Shown: piece after piece, positions 36,162 through 44,666 of the stretch
Layout of the letters: each line of letters opens with the position of its first letter
Numbering within the stretch: the first letter of the stretch is position 1
Assembly: GCF_009766005.1 (NCBI RefSeq)
Contig: NZ_LMUK01000043.1
Span: forward strand, 29,160-93,159
Reading direction: 5' to 3'
DNA: 64,000 nucleotides
Origin: Bradyrhizobium sp. S69
GTDB lineage: Bacteria > Pseudomonadota > Alphaproteobacteria > Rhizobiales > Xanthobacteraceae
The notes under the pieces: model-generated
What the model saw: only the letters and a program-made list of their open reading frames with translations
Told to the model about the DNA's origin: nothing
The model's database searches: none
Translations under genes and position numbers: made by a program

Positions 36162-38276
36162 ATGAACTTTTCCGTCCGTCACGCAATGCCAGGCCGGCTT
36201 CGGCTCAATGTTCCCGAACTATGCCGAAAGCGCTCGCTGGCCGAAGCGGTGTTGCGCTGGCTCGGCGTACAAGCCGGGGTCAAGGCCGCGCGCATCAATT
36301 ACGACTGCGCCAGCCTGCTGCTCGAATATGATCCGGCCCAGGAACCGGTGCTGCGGCTGCTGCTGGAGCGTTTCCGCAACGCCTCGGTCGAGCAGATCAA
36401 GGCGCTCGCGGCCAGCGCCCCCGCCGGTTCGGGTGCGTCCGCCGCGCCGCCCGCGGTGTCGAAGCAGATGCCGTTGGCGCTGCCGACATTGTCATTGGTG
36501 ATGGCGTTCAGCGCCAATCCGGTGGTGTTCGCCGCCAACATGCCGCTGATGCTGTGGAACGCCTGGCCGATCGCCAAGCGCGCCTGGAAGGTGTGGGACA
36601 CCGAGAGCAGGCTCAACATCGATGTGCTCGATACGCTGGCGATCAGCGCCTCGGTGCTGCAGGGCAATCCGCTCGCCGGCTGTATTGTCACCTGGCTGAT
36701 CAAGCTTGGCGACTGGATCCGTGACCTGACCGCGGCGGGCTCGCGCCGGGCGATCAGCGATCTGCTGGAATTCCAGACCAAGAGTGCCTGGATTATCGTG
36801 GACGGCGCGGTGGTCTCGATTCCGGCGGCGGAGCTTACCGCCGGCGATCTCGTCGTGGTCTATCCCGGCGAGATGATCCCGGTCGACGGCGAAATTATTG
36901 ACGGACATGCCACCATCGACCAGAAGACCATCACCGGTGAGGGCCTGCCGGTCAGCCGTGGCAAGGGGGAGGCGGCTTTCGCGGCCACCGTGATCCGCGA
37001 AGGCCAGATCACGATCCGCGCGCTGCGCGTCGGTTCGGACACCACCGCCGGCCAGATCGTGCATCTCGTCGAGTCCGCGCCGATCGGCGACACCCGGATT
37101 CAGAACCATGCGGAGCGCTTTGCGGATCGGCTGGTGACGCCGACGCTCGGGCTCGCGGTCGGCACCGCGGCCCTGACCGGCGATTTCAACCGGTTCCTTT
37201 CGCTTGTGATCGTCGACTACGGCACCGGTATTCGCGTCGCGGCGCCGACGTCGGTGTTGTCGTCGATGACGCACGCCGCGCGCGCCGGCATCATCATCAA
37301 GAGCGGCGGCCATATGGAGCGCCTCGCCGGTATCGACACCGTGGTGTTCGACAAGACCGGCACGCTGACCCACGGTACGCCGGCGGTGATCGATGTGATC
37401 TCCTACCAGAATCACATCACCCCCAACCATCTGCTCGGCCTTGCCGCCGCGGCGGAAACCCGTCTGACCCATCCGGTGGCGCAGGCGCTGCGCGACCGCG
37501 CGCGCGAACTCGCGGTCAACGTTCCGCCATGCGACGAAACCACCTACCGGCTCGGGCTCGGGGTCGAGGGGCAGGTCAACGGCTATTACATGCATGTCGG
37601 CAATTCGCGCTTCATGCGCGAGAGCGACATCAGGATCGATATGTCGGCGTCCGACCGCAGCGCGCTCGACGAGAAGGGCTATTCCTGCCTCTATATCGCG
37701 GTCGATGGCCAACTCGCCGGCCTCGTGCCATATTCGGACGAAATTCGCGCCGAGAGCAAACCCGTGATCCAGAAGCTCCACGCCCTCGGCATCAAGGACA
37801 CGATCATGCTGACCGGCGACAATGCGGTGGTCGCGCGCGCGGTGTGCCGCGACATCGGCTTGACGCGGCACTTCGCCGACATGTTGCCGGCCGACAAGGC
37901 CGACATCATCCAGCAATTGCAGCGCGAGGGCCGCCGCGTCGCCATGGTCGGCGACGGCATCAACGATTCTCCGGCGCTGAGCTTTGCCGATGTCGGCATC
38001 GCGATGAAGCATGGCGCGGAAGTGACGCACGAGTCCGCCGATATCATCCTGATGGAGGACTCGCTGTGGCGCCTCGTCAAGGCGGTCGAGATTTCGCAAG
38101 GCGCTGTCAGGCTGATCAAGCAGAATTATGCGATCGTCGCCGGATTGAACACGCTGGCGCTCGGATTGGCGTTGCCCGGAGGATTGATCACGCCCGAGGT
38201 CACAGCGCTGATCAGCAACGGCTCGGCCATTCTGGCCAGCATGAACGGTATCCGGCCAATCCTGCGCTACCAATGA
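36162..38276 (+). CDS. P1B-like P-type ATPase lacking the CPC motif
   Basis: A 704-residue P-type ATPase. Residues 1-75 are a degenerate HMA-like domain without CxxC. 'TITGEGLPVSRGKG' is the actuator loop, Asp397 in 'VFDKTGTLTHGTP' is phosphorylated, 'THPVAQALR' is the HP motif of P1B pumps, and 'MVGDGINDSPAL' is the hinge. In the sixth membrane segment, where metal pumps have CPC, SPC or TPC, the sequence is 'DYGTGIRVAAPTS': Tyr353-Gly-Thr takes the place of CPC. So the transported ion is unlikely to be coordinated by Cys there. Its stop overlaps the EcsC start (ATGA). Confidence 0.88.
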   Translation: MNFSVRHAMPGRLRLNVPELCRKRSLAEAVLRWLGVQAGVKAARINYDCASLLLEYDPAQEPVLRLLLERFRNASVEQIKALAASAPAGSGASAAPPAVSKQMPLALPTLSLVMAFSANPVVFAANMPLMLWNAWPIAKRAWKVWDTESRLNIDVLDTLAISASVLQGNPLAGCIVTWLIKLGDWIRDLTAAGSRRAISDLLEFQTKSAWIIVDGAVVSIPAAELTAGDLVVVYPGEMIPVDGEIIDGHATIDQKTITGEGLPVSRGKGEAAFAATVIREGQITIRALRVGSDTTAGQIVHLVESAPIGDTRIQNHAERFADRLVTPTLGLAVGTAALTGDFNRFLSLVIVDYGTGIRVAAPTSVLSSMTHAARAGIIIKSGGHMERLAGIDTVVFDKTGTLTHGTPAVIDVISYQNHITPNHLLGLAAAAETRLTHPVAQALRDRARELAVNVPPCDETTYRLGLGVEGQVNGYYMHVGNSRFMRESDIRIDMSASDRSALDEKGYSCLYIAVDGQLAGLVPYSDEIRAESKPVIQKLHALGIKDTIMLTGDNAVVARAVCRDIGLTRHFADMLPADKADIIQQLQREGRRVAMVGDGINDSPALSFADVGIAMKHGAEVTHESADIILMEDSLWRLVKAVEISQGAVRLIKQNYAIVAGLNTLALGLALPGGLITPEVTALISNGSAILASMNGIRPILRYQ

Positions 38277-39097
38277 TCGCAGAACTCGCCACGGTTCTTT
38301 CCCAGCCCGATCGCGAAGCCCTCAAGCTTGCGGTGCACAACCTCGAAAACCCGAATTTCGCCGCGCGGCTGGCCGATTACGCGGGCGTGCCGGTCAATCG
38401 CGTGCTCAGTATCCTGCCCAAATTCGCCAACGGCCAATTGAGCGCGATGGTACGCTCCGCGGTCATGAAGGGCCTCGATGTCGCGATCGACACGCTTGAA
38501 GAGGACGCGACGCTGCCGCCGCTGACCGGATTCTCGTCGTTTCTGGCGGGCGTCACCGGCGGGGTCAGCGGGTTGATCGGTTTCGCGGCGCTTCCGTTCG
38601 AGCTGCCGTTGACCACCACCTTCATGCTCCGTGCCATCGCCGCGATCGCGCGGCACGAGGGCGAGGATCTGTCGCAGATCGAGGCGCGGCTGGCGTGCCT
38701 CGAAGTGTTCGCATTCGGGGCCAAGCGTCCGGCCGGGCAGCAAATCGATATCGGCTATTACGCCGCCCGTGCCTTGCTCAACAAATACACCAGCGAGATC
38801 GCGGCGTTCGTCGCCGAGCGCGGCGCGGTCGACGTGTCGGCCCCCGTGGTGACCAGCCTGGTCAGCGAGATCGTGTCGCGCTTTGGCCTCGTCGTATCCG
38901 ACAAGGCTGCCGCGGGCGCGTTACCGATTCTCGGCGCGGTCGGCGGGGCGACCGTCAATGTGATTTTCATGGATCACTTCCAGCGGATCGCGCAGGGTCA
39001 TTTCGCGCTGCGCCGGCTCGAGCGCACCTATGGCAGCGCCACGGTCCGCCAGCTCTATGCCGATATCTCCACCAGACCGGCGCAGGCTATTGGCTGA
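38273..39097 (+). CDS. EcsC family protein
   Basis: A 274-residue protein starting at ATG 38273, overlapping the ATPase stop by four bases. It has the EcsC pattern: a helical N-terminus, the Gly/Leu-rich 'GVTGGVSGLIGFAALPFELPLTTTFMLRAIA', 'ACLEVFAFG', and 'LPILGAVGGATVNVIFMDHFQRIAQGHF' near the C-terminus. EcsC is known from Bacillus, where it lies with an ABC transporter of unclear role. Tight coupling with the ATPase argues for a shared function in membrane homeostasis, but nothing identifies a substrate. Confidence 0.85.
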   Translation: MIAELATVLSQPDREALKLAVHNLENPNFAARLADYAGVPVNRVLSILPKFANGQLSAMVRSAVMKGLDVAIDTLEEDATLPPLTGFSSFLAGVTGGVSGLIGFAALPFELPLTTTFMLRAIAAIARHEGEDLSQIEARLACLEVFAFGAKRPAGQQIDIGYYAARALLNKYTSEIAAFVAERGAVDVSAPVVTSLVSEIVSRFGLVVSDKAAAGALPILGAVGGATVNVIFMDHFQRIAQGHFALRRLERTYGSATVRQLYADISTRPAQAIG

Positions 39098-39098
39098 G

Positions 39099-40400
39099 GT
39101 GTCCAGTTCAGACACGCCGCAAGCGGCGAAACGAAAGCCGCCGCTGAGCACGCCGGTGTTGAATCCCGTCCCCGATACCCGGCTGCGCGATCTGCGCCGG
39201 ATGCGCTTTCTCGCCACCGCGCTGCTGGGGCTGATGTTCGTCATTTTCATCGCGACCTCGTTCGCGCCGGTGCAATGGCCCTGGCTGGCCTATCTGCAGG
39301 CCTTCGCCGAAGCCGGCATGATCGGGGCCTGCGCCGACTGGTTCGCGGTGGTCGCGATGTTCCGCCATCCGCTCGGCCTGCCGATACCGCACACCGCGAT
39401 CGTGCCGCACAACAAGGGCCGCATCGGCGGCGCGCTCGGCCGTTTCGTCTCCAACAACTTTCTGTCTCCATTGGTGCTCGAGGCCAAGCTTCGCGAGATC
39501 GATACCGCCGGATGGATCGCCCGCTGGCTGTCGGAGCCCGAGAACACACGGCGCATCGCGCGGCGGGCTGCAACGGCGCTGCCGGAAATGCTGCAGGCAT
39601 TGCCGCGCGATCAGCTCGGCGGATTCCTGACCCGCGCGATACGCCACGGCATCGAAGCCGTCCCGGCAGCACCCCTCGCGTCGGAATTGTTGTCGCTGTT
39701 CTGGGCGCAAGGCGAGACCCAGGCGCTGGTCGAAAAGGCCATCTCGATCGCGGCCACAGCCCTTGTCGACAATCGCGACGTCATCAAGGCTACAGTTGCG
39801 AAGAAATCCTCGCGCTTCATCCCGAAATGGGTCGACGGCATCGTCGCCGACAAGATCATGAGCGGGGTGTCGCAGCTGCTCGACGAGATGCGCAATCCCG
39901 GTCATCCTTGGCGCCTCGAGCTTGGCGCAGCAATCGAGCGGCTGATCAAGGACCTCGCCGAGAATCCGGAGATGATCGGGCGCGGCGAAGAACTGAAGGC
40001 CGAGATGCTGGGCAACCCGATGGTCGCCGAGCAGGTCGGCAAGCTCTGGATCCGGATCGAAACCAGGATCGGCGCGGGCTCGACATCGTATATCGATCCG
40101 CTATCTGACGGGCTCGAACGCGGATTGTCCGCGCTCGGCGGCTGGATGGCGCAGGACGAGAAGATCAAGACCGCGATCAATCAATGGGTCGCGATCGCCT
40201 TGCTGCGCCTGGTCGCACCGCGCCGCGCCGAAATCGGCAACTTCATCGCCCAAGTGGTGGAGCGGTGGGATAGCGAAACGCTGGTCAACCGGCTGGAATT
40301 ACAGGTCGGACGCGACCTGCAATATATCAGGATCAACGGTACGCTGGTCGGCGGCCTCGTCGGCCTGATCATCTTTTCCGCCAAGCGGTTTCTGCTCTAA
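39099..40400 (+). CDS. DUF445 family membrane protein
   Basis: A 433-residue YjiN-like DUF445 protein. It has an N-terminal membrane segment ('FLATALLGLMFVIFIATSF'), 'AEAGMIGACADWFAVVAMFRHPLGLPIPHTAIVP' as the family core, a long helical cytoplasmic or periplasmic middle, and a C-terminal membrane segment ('LVGGLVGLIIFSAKRFLL'). GTG 39099 directly follows the EcsC stop; TTG 39090 or the upstream ATG 39030 are alternatives. It ends the cassette that began at 35018. Function unknown. Confidence 0.85.
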   Translation: MSSSDTPQAAKRKPPLSTPVLNPVPDTRLRDLRRMRFLATALLGLMFVIFIATSFAPVQWPWLAYLQAFAEAGMIGACADWFAVVAMFRHPLGLPIPHTAIVPHNKGRIGGALGRFVSNNFLSPLVLEAKLREIDTAGWIARWLSEPENTRRIARRAATALPEMLQALPRDQLGGFLTRAIRHGIEAVPAAPLASELLSLFWAQGETQALVEKAISIAATALVDNRDVIKATVAKKSSRFIPKWVDGIVADKIMSGVSQLLDEMRNPGHPWRLELGAAIERLIKDLAENPEMIGRGEELKAEMLGNPMVAEQVGKLWIRIETRIGAGSTSYIDPLSDGLERGLSALGGWMAQDEKIKTAINQWVAIALLRLVAPRRAEIGNFIAQVVERWDSETLVNRLELQVGRDLQYIRINGTLVGGLVGLIIFSAKRFLL

Positions 40401-40412
40401 TCTTCTTGCCGG

Positions 40413-41528
40413 TCAAAGTCCGGGCGAGAAGGTGACGCCGTCGGCCTCGGTCATTTTGTGGATCGCGGCATCGAATGACATCCGGTCGGGATTTTCCAGC
40501 GACTGCGCCCGCAGTGTCTCGGTCAGTTCGTCCTGTTCGAGCAGGAAGCTCTGGCCGTCACGAAGCCGGACATAGGCCGCCCAGGGAATGAATTTGGTGA
40601 GGGGGAACGGCAAGCCCTCGGGCGGCGAGATGTCGATATTCAGTCCCGAAATGAACAGCAGGTTTTTACCGCGGTAGGCCGGCTCGTGCAGGATGCTGCG
40701 ATAGGTGCGATCGAATTCGAGCTGGGTATGGTAGCGCGCGGCGTCCAGCGCCGGCTCCGATGACGTCACCAACGTCGGCATCGCCGGACCCAGAGCGGCT
40801 TCGAGGACGTCGTGGCCTTCACGCCCTTCGGTCGGGGTGCGGCGAAAATGAAACAGGGCCGGCGTCAGCCGGGAGCCGATTGGCTGCGGTTTGTCGCCAA
40901 AGGTTTCTGCGGGCAGGCTGCCCACAAAAGACGCTGCGGCCGGAAACGCCTTTGATGTGCTCAGCACCCTGAGCGGCTCGTCGCTGTGATCGATCAGCCG
41001 GTCCATATTCAGAAACAGGCCCTCGTGGCGTCGTTCATCGAGGAACTGGTTGTCGATGAACACCGTCGGCACGCCCTCGATGCGGCCGCACAGCACGTGA
41101 TCGCGGGCCTGCTGGTATTCATGCTGATACCAATGCAGCACCGCGCACATCTTGCCGCAACTGTCGCCGAACTCGCGGCCGGCGGTGCGCGGGCGCTGGT
41201 AGACGCCGAACCGTCTGGTATCGGCGTCGTAGCCGACATGGCTGGCCTGGACGATGATCAGGTCCTCGCCGTGATGGGAATGCGGCCCGTGGCGGTTGAT
41301 CGCGACCTTGCCGCCGACCCGGCCGTGGTCGAAGGGAAACGTGCCGAAATGCTGCGCCAGCAGAATGACGGGATAGCCCTGGCTTTCGTCCGAGCAGAAC
41401 GCCCGCGACGGCATCATCCGCTGGCGTTCGAAACCGAGGGAAAGGCAGTAATTATACAGCCGCGGCACGAAATGGCTGTACCGCATCGCGCGGTCGCCAA
41501 GCTTCAGGTTCTCGATGATGCGCCGCAT
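40413..41528 (-). CDS. LCIB-like protein, probable zinc carbonic anhydrase
   Basis: A 371-residue protein converging with the DUF445 gene 12 bases away. Three blocks match, in order, the limiting-CO2-inducible protein B/C family: Cys45 in 'RAFCSDES', His-rich 'GPHSHHGEDLIIVQASHVGYD' with His97, and Cys124 in 'DSCGKMCAV'. Cys-His-Cys would be the zinc ligands as in LCIB. These proteins are beta-like carbonic anhydrases used by algae in CO2 concentration; bacterial homologues are little studied. The match is from memory of motifs, so the family call is moderately firm and the activity unproven. No signal peptide, so cytosolic. Confidence 0.65.
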   Translation of the reverse strand: MRRIIENLKLGDRAMRYSHFVPRLYNYCLSLGFERQRMMPSRAFCSDESQGYPVILLAQHFGTFPFDHGRVGGKVAINRHGPHSHHGEDLIIVQASHVGYDADTRRFGVYQRPRTAGREFGDSCGKMCAVLHWYQHEYQQARDHVLCGRIEGVPTVFIDNQFLDERRHEGLFLNMDRLIDHSDEPLRVLSTSKAFPAAASFVGSLPAETFGDKPQPIGSRLTPALFHFRRTPTEGREGHDVLEAALGPAMPTLVTSSEPALDAARYHTQLEFDRTYRSILHEPAYRGKNLLFISGLNIDISPPEGLPFPLTKFIPWAAYVRLRDGQSFLLEQDELTETLRAQSLENPDRMSFDAAIHKMTEADGVTFSPGL

Positions 41529-41667
41529 GTGAAGGCCCTGCTAAAAGCGGGTTTTGACTGTGATATGAGATATTTCCGACACCCGCGTGACAGGAATTGC
41601 GATGCTTCGGCAGCGCCCGGTGTGGCTGCGGCCGCCGGCCGGCAAAAAGACCGCCGAGGTCGCTGTT

Positions 41668-42015
41668 CTAGATCGACGGTGTGGCGATGCGCACGCAGTC
41701 GTGGCGTCCCATCAGGACGCAATCCTGAGTCCGGCGCAGGTCCTGGATGCTCATGGCGAGCCATATTCCGATTGCCGTCAGGGCGATGGTAAAGGCAAGT
41801 GCTGCGATATTTGCCAGGATGCGATGCTGAAAGTCGTCCGGCTCATCCCGGGGCCGCTCATAGCGCGACAGGTCGTTCGGCTCCCGACCGGCGCCCTTCA
41901 GCGGCGTATCGGCGCCCGGATCCTTCCGCCACCCCGGCGTCAGAGCGGGGTTACGCGGCCGGAATTGCAGCACGCGATGCTCGTCTTCCGCCGTGATGGG
42001 CCGCTGGTTTTTCAC
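41668..42015 (-). CDS. Small single-pass membrane protein
   Basis: A 115-residue protein from GTG 42015, with GGAG nine bases upstream. The N-terminal two thirds are polar and Arg/Pro-rich ('AEDEHRVLQFRPRNP'), then one membrane segment ('IAALAFTIALTAIGIWLAMSI') and a short tail with two Cys ('TQDCVLMGRHDCVRI'). Unknown function. An ATG at 42099 gives a longer frame but with less plausible sequence. Confidence 0.6.
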   Translation of the reverse strand: MKNQRPITAEDEHRVLQFRPRNPALTPGWRKDPGADTPLKGAGREPNDLSRYERPRDEPDDFQHRILANIAALAFTIALTAIGIWLAMSIQDLRRTQDCVLMGRHDCVRIATPSI

Positions 42016-42125
42016 TGCTGCCAGCTCCGTGAATCCTGTTTGTAAATTAGCACGCTCGCGGCGCGTGTCACAGAAAATGTTGTGGTTATAGGGCACCAAC
42101 TAAAAGGTGATCGAGATACAACCAG

Positions 42126-43016
42126 CTATGCCTGCTCGATGGTTTCGTTGAAGCGGCCATAGTCCAGTCTCAAACGGCCGTCGGCCTGGGGGCCGAGGAT
42201 ATCGACATAGCTGCGGCCAAACAGGATGTCGGCGTGGTCGTACGATCTTCGGGCGTGGACCGTTTGCGCTGCAACAACATCATACCCGGACACCACCACC
42301 ACGAGCGAGGTGCTCGTTGCATCGAGGTCTTTCGCGGTCTGCTGATAGAACGGGCTGTTTTCGTCGATCGTGTGGTAGAGCGTCCAGCTCAGCGCCAGCG
42401 CGGGATGCTCGCTTCGCGTCAGCGGCAATTCGTAAAACCGTCGATGCGTTTGGCCCTCCAGGGTCACGACGTTTCTGAGCAGCCACAATTTGGCGGTGGC
42501 ATTGGCGATGACGTTGTGACGTTCGTTGGCAAAACGTATCATCAGGCTCGGCTTGCCGTCGTGGTTTGAAATCACCGGATTGTCCGCGAACAACAGCCGC
42601 GCGTTGGGGCGCGAGAACCTGGAGAAAATCAGGCCGGTCATCAACGACATCGAGAAGATGCCGGTGAACAACTCCACCGCGGCGATGAAATGCCCGTAAT
42701 GGGTCTGCGGGTGCATGTCGCCGTAACCGGCGGTCGAAAGCGTCTCGATGCTGAAATAGAGATAGTCGATATAGGCGCCGCCGGGGACGTTGGCGATCGG
42801 CTGATTTCCGATCCAGTAGAGCCAGGCGAAGATCGCGTTGAAGACCACAAACACCAGCGCGGCGCCGCCGACGAAGGCAGGCCATGTGGCGGTCATGCAA
42901 CGATGGCTGATGTCGGCCCAGAAACTGAGATGAAGGCCCTCGCTGATAATGATTTCGCGATCGCCGAATCGAATGAACTGTTCGTTCGATTTTCGTCCGT
43001 TCCGCCGCCTGAACAT
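42126..43016 (-). CDS. Inward-rectifier-type potassium channel (KirBac)
   Basis: A 296-residue Kir-family channel. Slide-helix region ('LHLSFWADISHRCMTATW'), first membrane helix, pore 'SIETLSTAGYGDMHPQT' with the GYG filter, second helix 'TGIFSMSLMTGLIFSRFSRP', then an immunoglobulin-like cytoplasmic domain ('PSLMIRFANERHNVIANATAKL'). ATG 43016. It passes K+ across the inner membrane; KirBac channels respond to lipids and pH. It is alone on its strand, with a repeat directly upstream. Confidence 0.92.
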   Translation of the reverse strand: MFRRRNGRKSNEQFIRFGDREIIISEGLHLSFWADISHRCMTATWPAFVGGAALVFVVFNAIFAWLYWIGNQPIANVPGGAYIDYLYFSIETLSTAGYGDMHPQTHYGHFIAAVELFTGIFSMSLMTGLIFSRFSRPNARLLFADNPVISNHDGKPSLMIRFANERHNVIANATAKLWLLRNVVTLEGQTHRRFYELPLTRSEHPALALSWTLYHTIDENSPFYQQTAKDLDATSTSLVVVVSGYDVVAAQTVHARRSYDHADILFGRSYVDILGPQADGRLRLDYGRFNETIEQA

Positions 43017-43041
43017 CGACCAAATCTCTTGAAGCGCTCGC

Positions 43042-43181
43042 CTAGAGCATTTCCGGTTCTGATGGAATCAGAACCGGGCTCTAGACTCTTGTTTTGACGC
43101 GTTTTCTTGACGCGAACCGGTATCCACGGAGCCTGTCATCGGGCGCGCATTCGCGCGACCCGTTGGCTCGAAAACGCTCTA
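43042..43181. repeat. Second full copy of the 18872 repeat
   Basis: CTAGAGCATTTCCGGTTCTG with its inverted partner, then the TTGACGCGAACCGGTATCCA core and GTTGGCTCGAAAACGCTCT. It lies between the divergent Kir channel and ParB-like genes and so close to both promoters. Confidence 0.85.
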
Positions 43182-43267
43182 AAGGTATTTAATTGCCTGT
43201 CGCATCATGGCATAATCGCGGCGATTTAAACGAGATTTTGCCCAGTCCTAGATCAGAGGTTCAAGTT

Positions 43268-43894
43268 ATGGCGAATACGCGCGAACCGATCCTTCGGCCG
43301 ATCCCGATCCTCACGCTCCGTCCGACCCAGATGACGGTCGGGATGCGGGAGGTCAAGGAGAAGCGCAAGCGCTGGCGCGAACACAAATCGGCGAAAAAGC
43401 GCGGCGAAATGCTGGGGACACATATGATCCCGGTGGTGCTCGGCCCGGACAAGAACCATTATGTGGTCGATCATCATCATTTGGCGCGCGCGCTTCACGA
43501 GGAGGGGGTGAAGGACATTCTCGTCACCGTGATCGGCGATCTCACCATGGTCGAACCCGATGCGTTCTGGAGCGTGATGGACGACAAGCGATGGGTCTAT
43601 CCCTACGACGCCAAGGGCGAGCGCCGGCGCTACAAGGATATTCCGAAATCGATCACCGGGCTCAAGGATGATCCGTTCCGCAGCCTTGCCGGCGAGCTGC
43701 GCCGCGCCGGGGGCTTTGCCAAGGATACCACGCCATTCAGCGAATTCCTGTGGGCCGATTTCCTGCGCCGGAGGATGTCGCGCAAGAGCGTAGATGAGGA
43801 TTTCGCCAGGGCGATGGAAAAGTCGATGTCCTTTGCCAAAAGCAAGGACGCGATCTATTTGCCCGGCTGGTGCGGACCGGCGTCGGACGATTAA
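43268..43894 (+). CDS. ParB-like nuclease domain protein
   Basis: A 208-residue protein, ATG 43268 with AGAGG upstream. It starts 'LRPIPILTLRPTQMTVG' and has 'HMIPVVLGPDKNHYVVDHHHLARALHEEGV', the pattern of the 'putative ParB-like nuclease' family (Pfam ParBc_2), which takes a conserved His run and basic patch. Unlike chromosomal ParB it lacks the DNA-binding HTH and partner. Function in the cell is not known for this family. Confidence 0.75.
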   Translation: MANTREPILRPIPILTLRPTQMTVGMREVKEKRKRWREHKSAKKRGEMLGTHMIPVVLGPDKNHYVVDHHHLARALHEEGVKDILVTVIGDLTMVEPDAFWSVMDDKRWVYPYDAKGERRRYKDIPKSITGLKDDPFRSLAGELRRAGGFAKDTTPFSEFLWADFLRRRMSRKSVDEDFARAMEKSMSFAKSKDAIYLPGWCGPASDD

Positions 43895-43950
43895 AGCGTT
43901 TTCCAGCGAAGTGGGCACCGGTTCGCGTAAAGAAAACGCGTCAAAAAAGA
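43894..43950. repeat. Partial copy of the GACGCG-GAACCGG repeat, inverted
   Basis: AAAGCGTTTTCCAGCGAAGT and CGGTTCGCGTAAAGAAAACG are the reverse complement of the core. This variant has ACTTCGCTGG in place of the GCCTGTCATC part of the full copies. It is a possible shared terminator for the converging genes at 43894 and 43970. Confidence 0.7.
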
Positions 43951-43969
43951 ATCACTTTGCGGGCGCAAG

Positions 43970-44545
43970 CTATTTCGGCAGGCGCCCCATCAGGTAGAAT
44001 TCGTCGTTCGGTCGCATGGCCGTGACGTTGGCCATCCGGTTCGACAAGGCAAAGAACGCCGAGATCGCGGCGATGTCCCAGGCGTCGTCGTCAGTAAAGC
44101 CGTGGCTGGCGAGATCGGCGAAATCCTGTTCGGAGATCGTGCCCGCGTCCAGGCTGACCTTCATGGCGAAGTCCAGCATGGCACGCTGGCGCGGCGTGAT
44201 ATCGGCCTTGCGGTAGTTGACGGCAATTTGGTCCGCGATCAGCGGGTTCTTGGCCCGGATCCGCAGGATCGCGCCGTGCGCGATGACGCAATACTGGCAT
44301 TGGTTGGCGCTGGAGGTGGCGACCACGATCATTTCGCGCTCGGCCTTGGTCAGGCCGCCGTCTTTCTCCATTAGGGCGTCGTGATAGGCAAAGAAGGCGC
44401 GAAACTCGTCGGGCCGATACGCCAGCGTCAGGAACACATTCGGCACGAAGCCTGATTTCTCCTGCACCGCGAGCAGCCGGCTGCGGATGTCCTCCGGCAG
44501 CGTGTCGATCGGGGGCGCTGGGAAGCGTTTCGGGGTCTGGTTCAT
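43970..44545 (-). CDS. AhpD-like (carboxymuconolactone decarboxylase family) peroxidase-related protein
   Basis: A 191-residue protein, ATG 44545 ('MNQTPKRFPAPPID'). It has the CMD/AhpD core with the redox pair 'ANQCQYCVIAHGAILR' (Cys-X2-Cys-X3-His), and the peroxidase-related pattern 'LTKAEREMIVVATS'. Such proteins reduce peroxides or handle reactive intermediates. No peroxiredoxin partner is next to it. The ATPase gene at 44667 is upstream on the same strand, 121 bases away. Confidence 0.88.
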   Translation of the reverse strand: MNQTPKRFPAPPIDTLPEDIRSRLLAVQEKSGFVPNVFLTLAYRPDEFRAFFAYHDALMEKDGGLTKAEREMIVVATSSANQCQYCVIAHGAILRIRAKNPLIADQIAVNYRKADITPRQRAMLDFAMKVSLDAGTISEQDFADLASHGFTDDDAWDIAAISAFFALSNRMANVTAMRPNDEFYLMGRLPK

Positions 44546-44666
44546 CTCTGGAAATTCCGGCGCGCGGCCTGCGGGATGCGGGCGCGCACAGACCATAGTC
44601 GATGACGGTGTTGCCGCAAAGCGCGCGCAGGGGCGGGCGCGCCGCTTTGGTGGTGGCTTTGGGCGC

